DNA of 64,000 nucleotides from Anaerocolumna sp. MB42-C2 (GCF_030913705.1 NZ_CP133190.1:1-64000); one strand, 5' to 3'; shown: positions 47,735 to 56,683, numbered from the stretch's first letter. The notes: generated by a model from the sequence alone, not told the origin. Made by a program: numbers and translations.

Positions 47735-48603
47735 TTACAGTGTTAAGCGGAAAAGGCGGAACAGGAAAAACAACTGTGGTGGCTGCTTTAGCGGAACTTG
47801 CAGGAAAAGTAATTAAGGTTGACTGCGATGTGGATGCTCCGAATCTTTATCTTTTTTATAAAGGAATGGATATAGAAAAGAAAAATTTCTATGGCGGTAA
47901 AAAAGCAAGGATAAATAAAAGCCTTTGCATCAGCTGTGAAATCTGCGAAGAAGTATGTAAATTCGGTGCTGTTAATAATGCATCGATCGATCCGTTTGCC
48001 TGTGAGGGGTGCGGCGCATGTACTTTGGTATGTCCGCAGAATGCAATCGTTCTGACAGAGGAAAAATCAGCGGATACCTATTTAACCAGAACAGAGAAAG
48101 GAATCATATCAAGGGCATTTATGGGAGTTGGGAGTGACGGTTCCGGTAAGCTGGTAACATACCTTCGAAAAAATGTGAAGCGGTTTGAAGAAGATAATAC
48201 GATTACAATTATTGACGGCTCTCCGGGAATCGGATGCCCTGTAATTGCTTCTATTACCGATACGGATATTGCATTGATCGTTACGGAACCAACCAGGTCC
48301 GGACTTGATGATTTGAAAAGAATCTTAGAATTGGCAGAACGTTTTGAAACACAGGTTATGGTTTGTATCAATAAATATGATATTAATACTGATATGACAT
48401 CACAGATTGAAAAATATGCACAAGAAAAGAACCTTTTTGTGGTGGGAAAGATACCGTTTGATAAGACAGTCATGGAATCTGTTAATGCATTAAAGCCGAT
48501 TACGGAATTTAAAGACAGTTCTGCAAGAAAAGCAATCGAAGAATTATGGATTTATATGAATAGTATAATGATTACCAAAGGTTTTTTAAAAACAAAAAAT
48601 TAA
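47728..48603 (+). CDS. MinD-superfamily ATPase with inserted ferredoxin domain (2)
   Basis: 291 residues with the same plan as its upstream partner: SGKGGTGKTT, ferredoxin motifs CISCEICEEVCKFGAV and CEGCGACTLVCPQNAI, then IIDGSPGIGCPVIAS and TEPTRSGLDD. The two probably form a heterodimer. AAAGGAGG precedes its start inside the end of the first gene, so translation is coupled. Confidence 0.9.
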   Translation: MVITVLSGKGGTGKTTVVAALAELAGKVIKVDCDVDAPNLYLFYKGMDIEKKNFYGGKKARINKSLCISCEICEEVCKFGAVNNASIDPFACEGCGACTLVCPQNAIVLTEEKSADTYLTRTEKGIISRAFMGVGSDGSGKLVTYLRKNVKRFEEDNTITIIDGSPGIGCPVIASITDTDIALIVTEPTRSGLDDLKRILELAERFETQVMVCINKYDINTDMTSQIEKYAQEKNLFVVGKIPFDKTVMESVNALKPITEFKDSSARKAIEELWIYMNSIMITKGFLKTKN

Positions 48604-48618
48604 CGGAGGAATAAAAAG

Positions 48619-48975
48619 ATGAGAGTAGCAGTAGCAAGTGATGGAAATATGGTAAGCGGACATTTTGGGCATTGTGAAGGTTTTACATTGTATGATATCG
48701 ATAATATTAAAGTAACAAATAAAGTTTTTGTAGAAAATCCCGGACATAGACCCGGATATCTTCCAGTATTTTTAAAAGAACAAAAGGCAGACGTAATTAT
48801 AGCAGGAGGGATGGGTGAAACTGCACAGGAACTGTTTGTCCAAAATGGTATTGAAGTCGTAGTTGGTGCACAGGGAATCTCTGACGATGTAATTAATCAA
48901 TATATTGGTGGAGTACTTAAATCAACCGGCAGTATATGTACCGAACATGCACATGAGGGTCATTGTAATGATTAA
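48619..48975 (+). CDS. NifX/NifB-family protein with His/Cys tail
   Basis: 118 residues. The NifX-like fold (MRVAVASDGNMVSGHFGHCEGF, then ADVIIAGGMGETAQELF) ends in CTEHAHEGHCND, a tail rich in metal ligands. Such tails occur in Mo/Fe-cluster carriers of this family. It is the second ORP-like protein of the cluster. AACGGAGGAATAAAAAG precedes the ATG. Confidence 0.85.
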   Translation: MRVAVASDGNMVSGHFGHCEGFTLYDIDNIKVTNKVFVENPGHRPGYLPVFLKEQKADVIIAGGMGETAQELFVQNGIEVVVGAQGISDDVINQYIGGVLKSTGSICTEHAHEGHCND

Positions 48976-48990
48976 GACAGGTGGGTCTTA

Positions 48991-49422
48991 TTGAAAGAAA
49001 ATCTTATTTGGTATAAAGAAATCCTGGCGGATCATGGAATTAAAAATACCAGGCAGAAAGAATTGATTCTATTGGAATTAATGCAATCTTCCTGTCATTT
49101 AACGGCGGAAGAGATATATCAGCATCTGAAAACTAAAAGAATAGGGCTGGCAACGGTGTACCGCTGCCTTAAAGTTTTTGTAAATTTGGAAATTGTTAAA
49201 GAAATTCCAATGGTAGAAGTAAATTATTATGAGTTAAAAATATTTAGTAAAAAGCCCTTGCATATTCATTTTAAATGTTCCAACTGCAACGTTATGTTTG
49301 ATATTGACGATATCGATATTAATCTAGATTACATTAAACTAAATGAAAAAGTTGAGAAGAAAAGAGAATTTGAAGTAAAGGATGCAAATATTACTTTAAT
49401 GGGTCTTATTTTCTGTTCTTAG
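48991..49422 (+). CDS. Fur-family transcriptional regulator
   Basis: 143 residues, starting at TTG 48991 (AGGTGGG before it, 15 bases after the NifX-family stop). Winged helix with HLTAEEIYQHL and IGLATVYRCLKVF; the HIHFKCSNC segment holds metal ligands. Only one CxxC is present, and the usual second one is reduced to a final FCS, so the structural zinc site may be incomplete. It may sense metal or redox state for this cluster. Confidence 0.85.
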   Translation: MKENLIWYKEILADHGIKNTRQKELILLELMQSSCHLTAEEIYQHLKTKRIGLATVYRCLKVFVNLEIVKEIPMVEVNYYELKIFSKKPLHIHFKCSNCNVMFDIDDIDINLDYIKLNEKVEKKREFEVKDANITLMGLIFCS

Positions 49423-49519
49423 GAAAATTATTCAATCTGCCAATATTTTTTCAGATATATAATTGTGCTACATAACTAATTTACTATTTAAGATGTTAGG
49501 AATATTTGAGGATAATATA

Positions 49520-50353
49520 ATGGAAATACGGATAACAACGTTGATTGAAAATAATATGGATGATAAAAATGAATTGTATAATGAACATGGACTTTCATTG
49601 CTTATAGAAGCAGATGGAAAACAAATCTTGTTTGATACGGGACAAAGTGGGGATTTTATTAAAAATGCGGAAATTATGGAACATAATTTGGAAAATTTGG
49701 ATTATGTTATATTCAGCCATGGTCATTACGATCACAGCGGAGGTTTCAAGAAACTGGCAGAAAAATTTAAAATACCGCAATTGATTGTTGATAAAGAATT
49801 CTTTAAACCAAAATATAAAATCGTATCTGAAAATGAATACAAATTTAATGGAAATACAATTGATGAAGAATTTATTACCCAAAAAGGAATCTATTTAAAT
49901 AAAGTGGATACAGATATGATTTATTTAACGTCTCATCTTATTGTCTTTCATCATTTTCGAAAGAGTAACGATTTCGAAAAACAAAAAAATAAATTCTTTA
50001 TTAAAGAGAATGATTCTTATATACCTGATGCATTTAATGATGAGATAGCATTTGGCATTATGACTGAAAAAGGATTCGTTGTTATTGTAGGCTGTTCTCA
50101 TGTAGGGTTGATTAATATATTAAACTCAATAGCTGAAAGAATAAGTATTCCGATTTACGCTGTGATCGGAGGAACTCATTTAATTGAAGCGGATAAAATA
50201 AGAATACAAAAAACCATAAAAGAACTGAAAAGCATGGAAATCCAATTAGTAGCCGTATCTCACTGCACAGGAGAAGAGGGTATTTTTGATATCAGTCAGG
50301 AATTTAAAGAGAAATTTATTTATAATAATACCGGTAACAAGATTGTAATATAA
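49520..50353 (+). CDS. Metallo-beta-lactamase-fold hydrolase
   Basis: 277 residues from ATG 49520. FDTGQSGDF and the metal motif SHGHYDHSGG mark the family; later ligands are in GCSHVGLINI and SHCTGEEG. It resembles the pterin/beta-RFAP-synthase-like subgroup often found beside NifX and Mrp genes. Substrate unknown. The following 367 bases to the next gene hold a possible TTGACA box at 50558 and no recognisable gene. Confidence 0.8.
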   Translation: MEIRITTLIENNMDDKNELYNEHGLSLLIEADGKQILFDTGQSGDFIKNAEIMEHNLENLDYVIFSHGHYDHSGGFKKLAEKFKIPQLIVDKEFFKPKYKIVSENEYKFNGNTIDEEFITQKGIYLNKVDTDMIYLTSHLIVFHHFRKSNDFEKQKNKFFIKENDSYIPDAFNDEIAFGIMTEKGFVVIVGCSHVGLINILNSIAERISIPIYAVIGGTHLIEADKIRIQKTIKELKSMEIQLVAVSHCTGEEGIFDISQEFKEKFIYNNTGNKIVI

Positions 50354-50720
50354 AAAGATGTTATTCAGAATGTTTTACGAAACTTTTATAATAAGGTATT
50401 TTGAAACAAAAAATACTTTCCTTTTTTAGTAGAATAAATAGTAATTGATGCATTTACAGAAAGATTTGAAAAATAAATTAAGGTATTTAAACAAAACATT
50501 GCAAGTACCCGGTTGAATGTACTACGTGCCATTTTAGATGACCTTATGATGATAATATTGACATTTATATTAAATCAGATATTATTATAAGTAAGGGCAA
50601 GATAGTTAGAATTTCCGGCTGATAAAAAATTATCGAAAGAAATGCCTTAAAGTTATTTTTATAATATTTATTTGCAAGATATTTATTCAAAGCGGATATT
50701 CGCAATATAAGGAGAAAAAG

Positions 50721-51197
50721 ATGGCGAGACCCACAAAATGGAGAAAAATTGAACATATACCTGCGATACCTTATTTTATACCTTCTGAAACAGAAGTTGC
50801 CGAATTGCCTGAAAACATCCTGAAACTGGAGGAAGTGGAAGCAATAAGGCTTAAGGACCTGGAAGGATTGGAACAGGGGGAATGTGCAGAAAGAATGGAA
50901 GTATCAAGACCTACCTTTCAGAGAATTTTACTTTCAGCTCGTGAAAAACTGGCAGACAGTTTAATTAATGGTAAAATGATTCATATAGAGGGGGGGAATT
51001 TTACCCGAAATATATGTCCTATCCGATGTTTGGATTGCGGAAAAGAATGGAAAGAAAGTTATGAAAACCTCGATCTGATTAAAAATGGTCAGTATGTATG
51101 CCCGGATTGCGGTTCTGTAAAAATCATATGTGTAGACAACTGCAAAGGAAAATTCTGTCATAAAAATTGTTGGCGTTATGGAAGAATGGATTACTAA
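50721..51197 (+). CDS. DUF134 family DNA-binding protein (second copy)
   Basis: 158 residues: MARPTKWRKIEHIP, a helix-turn-helix (EAIRLKDLEGLEQGECAERM, then SRPTFQRILLSAREKL), and cysteines in CLDCGKEW, CPDCGS and CKGKFCHKNCW. It is clearly related to the protein at 45060 but well diverged. Start follows AAGGAGAAAAAG. Two copies around one cluster suggests each reads a variant of the CATATG operator. Confidence 0.88.
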   Translation: MARPTKWRKIEHIPAIPYFIPSETEVAELPENILKLEEVEAIRLKDLEGLEQGECAERMEVSRPTFQRILLSAREKLADSLINGKMIHIEGGNFTRNICPIRCLDCGKEWKESYENLDLIKNGQYVCPDCGSVKIICVDNCKGKFCHKNCWRYGRMDY

Positions 51198-51223
51198 TAT
51201 TTAAATATATTTAACATATTAAA

Positions 51224-51267
51224 CTGTCAATGTACTCTCAAAAGGGAAGTACATTGACAGCTTTTTT
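51224..51267 (+). terminator. Terminator after second DUF134 gene
   Basis: Perfect 13-bp stem CTGTCAATGTACT / AGTACATTGACAG with an 11-base loop and CTTTTTT. Confidence 0.9.
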
Positions 51268-51409
51268 ATTTACGCGATAGTTAAGTGAGTATTTACCAGC
51301 TTATGATGGCAGTTGCATCAATTCGAACATGCTATCCAAATCAGAGAAACTCGCACACCGTATTTCTTGCGGTTTATCTAAAGAAAGGCCTGAATCTTAA
51401 AAATGGATA

Positions 51410-51456
51410 TTGACATATGCCCGAAATTGGACTAAACTAAGTTAATGAGCATACGA
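51410..51456 (+). promoter_or_regulatory. Promoter of the SCIFF-maturase remnant with GAGCATACGA site
   Basis: TTGACA (51410-51415), 17-base spacer, TAAACT (51433-51438), then GAGCATACGA at 51447-51456, 8 bases after the -10 box. A CATATG also overlaps the -35 box (GACATATGCC), as at 45615. Confidence 0.68.
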
Positions 51457-51480
51457 CCAAAATGCATAGGAGGAAAAACG

Positions 51481-52327
51481 GTGATACATGTCTACTCACT
51501 GAATGGTTTCAATATAGCAATTGATGGCAACAGCGGAATCATTCATGTATTGGATAAATTAACATATGAAATTTTAAAAGATAGTAAGGAACTTCCTTTA
51601 CTTAACAGTGTAATGAAAAAATTATCTCATAAATATGACAAAAAAGATATTGACGAGGCGTATCATGAAATTGAAATGTTAATAAAACAGGGAACACTTC
51701 TTACTTCCGAGAAAGAACTGGAACAGTCTGTTTCTATGAAAAATATCAATAAAAATCTGAAAGCTCTATGTCTTCATATATCATTTGGGATTTAAGGAAA
51801 TTTCAGTTGAACCGGTTGTTGGTTCAGGAAGTGATTTATATTTTACGGAATCCGATATTCCTGAATTATTCCAGGAGTATGAAAACCTGGCACTGCAATA
51901 CATCGAACGTTTGTCCGGTGATAAAAAATTTCGGTTTTATCATTTTAATATCAACCTGGAAGACGGTTCGTGTTTATTTAAAAGAATTACGGCTTGCGGT
52001 GCAGGTTACGAATATTTAGCCGTATCCCCCGAGGGAAAACTTTATCCTTGCCATCAGTTTGTTGGAGAAGATAAATTTATAATTGGAGATATATATAACG
52101 GTATATCCAACCACGAATTAGAAAAGGAATTTGTGGAAAATACCATAATAAAGAAAGAAAAATGCAGGGACTGCTGGGCTAAATTATTTTGTTCGGGGGG
52201 TTGTCATGCAAATGGTTATTATACCAATGGATCCATAGCAGAACCGAATGATATCAGCTGCATTTTGCAAAAGAAAAGAATTGAATGTGCAATTATGATA
52301 AAAGCATGGCAGTCAGAACATAAATGA
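51481..52327 (+). pseudogene. SCIFF-peptide radical SAM maturase lacking its radical SAM core
   Basis: The N-terminus (GTG at 51481 after AGGAGG; MIHVYSLNGFNIAIDGNSG) and KALCLHIS are as in the thioether-forming SCIFF maturase. At that point the CxxxCxxC radical SAM region and most of the barrel are missing. The gene resumes in another frame at ~51785 (FKEISVEPVVG) and runs through the SPASM end, with intact cysteines (CGAGYEYLAVS, CHQF, CRDCWAKLFCSGGC). About 200 residues are lost. It cannot be catalytic. No SCIFF peptide gene was found nearby. Confidence 0.82.
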
Positions 52328-52350
52328 ATGGTAAGGCAGGGTGTGGTTAT

Positions 52351-52747
52351 ATGAATTTGGGATTATTTTCTGATAAGGTAATTGAGCATTTTATGTCGCC
52401 CAGAAATGTTGGAAGTATGACGGATGCCGACGGAGAAGGGAGTTTTGGGGGAACCGGAATGCGGCGACTCATTGACTATTTACATAAAAGTAAAGGACAA
52501 TATGATTGCGGACATAAGTTTTCTGGTTTTTGGCTGTGTAGCTGCCGTAGCGTCAAGTAGTATGACCACCCAGCTTGCAAGAGGAAAATCATTGGAAGAA
52601 GCTTTGCAAATAACAGATAAGGATATTGCCGATGCTTTAGATGGACTTCCTGAACATAAGATACATTGTTCCGTATTAGGCGCAAGTGCATTGAAAAATG
52701 CTATTGAAAATTATTATATGAAACATAGGGATTGGGAGGTGAAATAG
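52351..52747 (+). pseudogene. IscU/NifU-type Fe-S scaffold, frameshifted in a G run
   Basis: MNLGLFSDKVIEHFMSPRNVGSM (first part) is a normal IscU N-terminus. At the GGGGG run near 52446 the frame shifts; the rest (GEPECGDSLTIYIKV, FLVFGCVAAVASSSM, EHKIHCSVLGASAL) lies in the other frame and keeps all three cluster cysteines. Removing one G restores an ~131-residue protein. This may be a real mutation or an error in a homopolymer. Confidence 0.82.
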
Positions 52748-52818
52748 TAGTTTTATTTAATATTATCAGTCGTAGTTTTTTTAAATGAAAATTATTAATT
52801 GAATAGGAGTGAAAAGTT

Positions 52819-53310
52819 ATGCAGAAGAAAGAAGCAAATAAAAAAGGAGCCTTACAACCGGCACCGAAAGTTTTAGTATCCTGTCGTGGATTAAATGGGG
52901 AAGATAATGTTCTGGCAGTAGGATATTGCGGGAACTGCAGTTATACACCTCCCATGGTTATGGTAGGAATTGTTCCAGCAAGATACTCTTATAAAATGAT
53001 TAAAGAGTCAGGCTGTTTCGTTGTGAATCTTGTGGACAAGAATTATCAGGAAACCTTTGAATATTTGGGCAGTCACAGTAAAAGGGATTGTGATAAATTA
53101 AAGGAGAAGAATGTAAAACTTAAAAGTGGTGAAAAGGTTAAAGCTCCATTATTAACCGATTGTCCTGTAAACATTGAATGTACGGTTGTTGATTCCATTA
53201 TGACAGGTTCACACGAAATGTTTATTGGCAGAGTTGAATATGTTCATGCAGATGGAAATCTGGTTGATGAAGAAGGAAATATTGACTTTTCTAAAATTAA
53301 CTTTATTTAA
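52819..53310 (+). CDS. Flavin reductase-like (split-barrel FMN-binding) protein
   Basis: 163 residues: LVSCRGLNGEDNVLAVGYCGNCSYTP (in part), PPMVMVGIVPARYSY, FVVNLVDKNYQETFEYLGSHS, then a DCPVNIEC strand. It belongs to the flavoredoxin family that binds FMN and moves electrons. The location between IscU and Mrp suggests it supplies electrons for cluster chemistry. AATAGGAGTGAAAAGTT precedes the ATG. Confidence 0.85.
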   Translation: MQKKEANKKGALQPAPKVLVSCRGLNGEDNVLAVGYCGNCSYTPPMVMVGIVPARYSYKMIKESGCFVVNLVDKNYQETFEYLGSHSKRDCDKLKEKNVKLKSGEKVKAPLLTDCPVNIECTVVDSIMTGSHEMFIGRVEYVHADGNLVDEEGNIDFSKINFI

Positions 53311-53316
53311 CCTTAC

Positions 53317-53374
53317 AAGTAAGTCCACCGCTTCCTGGCGTAGGGGACCTGAGAATATCCGCTTTGACTTACTT
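53317..53374 (+). ncRNA. Candidate structured RNA before mrp
   Basis: A perfect 9-bp closing stem AAGTAAGTC / GACTTACTT encloses a 40-base GC-rich interior (CACCGCTTCC, GGCGTAGGGGACC, ATATCCGC). It is not followed by a T-run and ends 28 bases before mrp. A similar block order (TTTAACC.TACAAGTAA, CCGCTT, GGCG, TAGGGG) appears after the FmdE remnant at 57382. Confidence 0.4.
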
Positions 53375-53402
53375 AAAATAAAATGAATAGGAGCTTGATA
53401 AT

Positions 53403-54242
53403 ATGTCTGAAAATAGTAGAGAATGTTCTGATAGCGAATGTAGTAAAGAATCCTGTGAGGGATGTGATAAAAGTCAAAAAAGTATGATAGAACCAGTAAA
53501 TGCGTATAGTACCGTAAAACATGTTATTGGTGTGGTCAGTGGTAAAGGTGGAGTCGGCAAGTCGTTTGTTACCGCTATGCTTTCTGTATTGTTAAGCAGA
53601 AAGGGGTACAATGTGGGAATATTGGATGCAGATGTTACAGGACCATCAATCCCTAAAATGTTTGGTATTACGCAAAAAGCCAAAGCAAATGAATTTGGAC
53701 TCATTCCGGAACATACACATAATAACATACAGATTATGTCTGTTAATTTACTTCTTGAGCAGGAAGATACTCCGGTAATTTGGAGAGGGCCTTTACTGGC
53801 TAATACGGTAAAACAGTTTTGGACAGAGGTTGTTTGGGGTGAGTTAGATTATTTGCTTATTGATATGCCTCCCGGAACAGGGGATGTACCTTTAACTGTA
53901 TTTCAATCAATTCCTTTGGATGGCATTATTGTGGTTACTTCTCCTCAGGATCTTGTTTCTATGATTGTAAAAAAAGCTTATAACATGGCAAAGCAAATGG
54001 ATATTCCGATATTAGGATTAGTAGAGAATATGAGTTATGTGAAATGTCCAAAATGCGGAAATGAGCTTCCGGTCTTTGGTGAAAGTAAACTGAAAGAAAT
54101 ATCGGATGAGATTGGTGTTGACATTTTAGGGAGAATTCCAATCGATCCGGAAATTGCAAAATTAGTTGACGCTGGAAACTTCGAGAGATTTTCCTGTGAT
54201 TATTTATCAGATGCTCTGAAAAAGATAGAAAATACGTTATAG
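53403..54242 (+). CDS. Mrp/NBP35-type Fe-S cluster carrier ATPase
   Basis: 279 residues. The N-terminus is cysteine-rich (CSDSECSKESCEGCDK), as in NBP35. Then come the deviant Walker A SGKGGVGKS, DADVTGPSIPKMF, DMPPGTGD, and the cluster-binding CPKCG in VKCPKCGNELPVFG. It carries Fe-S clusters to target proteins. Orthologues close the ORP-type clusters of anaerobes. Confidence 0.92.
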   Translation: MSENSRECSDSECSKESCEGCDKSQKSMIEPVNAYSTVKHVIGVVSGKGGVGKSFVTAMLSVLLSRKGYNVGILDADVTGPSIPKMFGITQKAKANEFGLIPEHTHNNIQIMSVNLLLEQEDTPVIWRGPLLANTVKQFWTEVVWGELDYLLIDMPPGTGDVPLTVFQSIPLDGIIVVTSPQDLVSMIVKKAYNMAKQMDIPILGLVENMSYVKCPKCGNELPVFGESKLKEISDEIGVDILGRIPIDPEIAKLVDAGNFERFSCDYLSDALKKIENTL

Positions 54243-54255
54243 ATGAGAGAATATA

Positions 54256-54543
54256 ATGGAAACTACAACCAGATTAACAGCCAGATATGCAGAGACGGAT
54301 CAAATGGGAATTATTCACCATTCAAAATTATGCAGTGTAGTTTGAAGCAGCCAGACTATGCTCATAAGCCTAACGAAAGTTCGTATTATTTTTTCCTATG
54401 CAATTACCAATGTCTATAGTCAAAAGGTATTGGCAGCAGGCGAAACGAAACATGCATGGACGAATAAATCATTAAAACCGGTTAATGCGGAATCCGAACT
54501 TCCGGAGGTTTACTCATTATTGAAGAAAATAATGGAAAAATAG
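54256..54543 (+). pseudogene. 4HBT (YbgC-like) thioesterase remnant
   Basis: METTTRLTARYAETDQMGIIHHSK is the classic start of an acyl-CoA thioesterase, with the catalytic Asp region. The frame then breaks at a TGA after CSVV, and ~20-30 residues are missing. The C-terminal part (IIFSYAITNVYSQKVLAAGE, then TKHAWTNKSLKPVN) lies in another frame. Non-functional. Confidence 0.75.
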
Positions 54544-54590
54544 TTTATTTTATTATACTAAGTAAAAAAATAATGTAATAATTCAAATAC

Positions 54591-54633
54591 AAACAGGTGG
54601 TTGCGAAACATAAAGTTACATAACTACCTGTTT
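54591..54633 (+). terminator. Hairpin before thrS
   Basis: AAACAGGTGG pairs with CTACCTGTTT (one G-T wobble and one mismatch), loop about 23 bases, then TTCAATAC. It lacks a proper T-run. No T-box motif is present before this thrS. Confidence 0.4.
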
Positions 54634-54661
54634 CAATACAAATAATATGGAGACAGTAACT

Positions 54662-56554
54662 ATGAAGATTCATTTAAAAGATGGTTCAACAAGAAACTAT
54701 GAAAATCCGGTTTCCGTTCTGGAAATTGCAAAGGATATAAGTGAAGGCCTTGCACGTGCCGCCTGTGCAGGCGAAGTAAATGGTACAGTTGTTGATATAA
54801 GATATAAAATATCAGATGATTGCAGTCTTTCTATCTTAACGTTTGATGATGATAAAGGGAAATCGGCATTTAGGCATACTACTTCCCATATTCTGGCTCA
54901 AGCGGTAAAAAGACTGTATCCGGATACAAAACTGGCGATTGGTCCATCGATTGAAGACGGTTTTTATTATGATTTTGAATTCGATAAACCATTTACTAAT
55001 GATGATCTGCAGGCTGTGGAAAATGAAATGAAAAAAATAGCGAAAGAGAATCTGGAAATCAAAAGATTTACTCTAAAAAGAGATAATGCTAAAGCACTTA
55101 TGAAAGAAAGAGGAGAAAATTATAAAGTAGAATTGATAGAAGACCTGCCTGAAAGTGAAGAGATCAGTTTTTATGAGCAGGGAGAATTTGTTGATTTATG
55201 TGCGGGACCTCATTTACTCAATACCAAAAATGTTAAGGCTTTTAAACTTACAACGATAGCCGGGGCTTATTGGAGAGGCAGCGAAAAAAATAAAATGCTT
55301 ACCAGAATATACGGAACCTCATTTCCCAAAAGTTCAGAATTAGAAGAGTATTTATCAAGAATAGAAGAAGCAAAAAAAAGGGATCACAGAAAATTAGGAA
55401 AAGAACTTGGATTATTTACTATAATGGATGAAGGACCGGGTTTCCCGTTTTTTTTGCCAAAAGGAATGATCCTTAAAAATATATTAATTGATTATTGGAG
55501 AAAAATTCATGAAAGAGAAGGATATGTAGAGATATCAACACCGATGATGCTGAACCGGAATCTATGGGAAACATCAGGACATTGGGACCATTATAAAGCA
55601 AACATGTATACAACTAAAATTGATGAGGAAGATTTCGCCATAAAACCAATGAATTGTCCGGGAGGTTTGTTAATCTATAAATCCGTTCCCCATTCCTATA
55701 AGGAACTTCCTATCAGAATGGGAGAATTAGGACTGGTCCACAGGCATGAAAAATCAGGTGCACTTCATGGTTTAATGCGGGTACGCTGTTTTACTCAGGA
55801 TGATGCTCATATTTATATGACAAAAGAACAGATAACGGATGAAATCAAACGAGTTGTTCGTCTGATAGATGAAGTATACAGTAAATTCGGATTTAAATAT
55901 CATGTTGAGCTGTCAACAAAACCGGAAAACAGTATTGGAAGCGATGAGGATTGGGAGGTTGCTACCAATGGTCTAAAAAAAGCACTTGATGAGCTGCAAA
56001 TGCCCTATGTGATAAATGAAGGGGATGGAGCCTTTTATGGGCCCAAGATTGATTTCCATCTGGAAGATTCCATCGGCAGAACCTGGCAGTGCGGAACAAT
56101 ACAACTGGACTTCCAACTACCCTTACGTTTTGAAGCGGAGTATATAGGGGCAGATGGTGAAAAGCACAGACCGATCATGATCCATAGAGTAGTATTTGGC
56201 TCTATTGAAAGATTTATCGGTATTTTGATCGAGCATTATGCCGGGAAGTTTCCGGTCTGGCTGGCGCCGGTGCAGGTAAAGATCCTGCCAATTTCAGAAA
56301 AGTTCGGTTCTTATTCAAAAGATGTAATGATGAAATTCAAAGAAAAAGGCATCCGCTGTGAAATGGATGAGCGGGATGAAAAAATAGGATATAAGATACG
56401 AGAAGCACAGCTGGAAAAAGTTCCTTATATGCTGATTTTAGGGGAAAAAGAAACAGAATCAGGAAAACTGTCAGTTAGAAGCCGGGAGAAAGGTGATATG
56501 GGAACCTTAAGTTTTGAAGAAGTTTGTGAAATAGTACAAGAATCAGGAAAGTGA
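54662..56554 (+). CDS. thrS: Threonyl-tRNA synthetase
   Basis: About 630 residues: TGS domain (1-60), editing domain (~65-235; HTTSHILAQAVKRLYP and the zinc-site DLCAGPHL), class II catalytic core (~240-530; motif 2 HRHEKSGALHGLMRVRCF, PMNCPGG, IDFHLEDSIGRTWQCGT, motif 3 HRVVFGSIERFIGI) and an anticodon-binding end. The ATG at 54662 is preferred since GGAGACAG lies just before it; ATG 54647 is in frame. It sits inside the accessory region and could be a second copy. Confidence 0.95.
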   Translation: MKIHLKDGSTRNYENPVSVLEIAKDISEGLARAACAGEVNGTVVDIRYKISDDCSLSILTFDDDKGKSAFRHTTSHILAQAVKRLYPDTKLAIGPSIEDGFYYDFEFDKPFTNDDLQAVENEMKKIAKENLEIKRFTLKRDNAKALMKERGENYKVELIEDLPESEEISFYEQGEFVDLCAGPHLLNTKNVKAFKLTTIAGAYWRGSEKNKMLTRIYGTSFPKSSELEEYLSRIEEAKKRDHRKLGKELGLFTIMDEGPGFPFFLPKGMILKNILIDYWRKIHEREGYVEISTPMMLNRNLWETSGHWDHYKANMYTTKIDEEDFAIKPMNCPGGLLIYKSVPHSYKELPIRMGELGLVHRHEKSGALHGLMRVRCFTQDDAHIYMTKEQITDEIKRVVRLIDEVYSKFGFKYHVELSTKPENSIGSDEDWEVATNGLKKALDELQMPYVINEGDGAFYGPKIDFHLEDSIGRTWQCGTIQLDFQLPLRFEAEYIGADGEKHRPIMIHRVVFGSIERFIGILIEHYAGKFPVWLAPVQVKILPISEKFGSYSKDVMMKFKEKGIRCEMDERDEKIGYKIREAQLEKVPYMLILGEKETESGKLSVRSREKGDMGTLSFEEVCEIVQESGK

Positions 56555-56617
56555 TAGAATTATTAGAAAGAGTATATTAATAAAATACTTGCGAAGCAAT
56601 TTTATCGGAATAACTCG

Positions 56618-56683
56618 AAACAATACCCAAAGTCTAAAAAGATATAGATCTTTATTTTGACGGATACTGGGTATTGTTTTTTT
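56618..56683 (+). terminator. thrS terminator
   Basis: AAACAATACCC pairs with GGGTATTGTTT across a ~40-base loop, followed by TTTTTTA. Confidence 0.7.

Noticed and set aside
46907-48975. Nitrogenase cofactor genes
   Set aside because: No nifH, nifD, nifK, nifE, nifN or radical SAM NifB is present; the layout fits the ORP type instead.
54548-54661. T-box riboswitch before thrS
   Set aside because: The leader is only about 100 bases with a simple hairpin and no T-box consensus.
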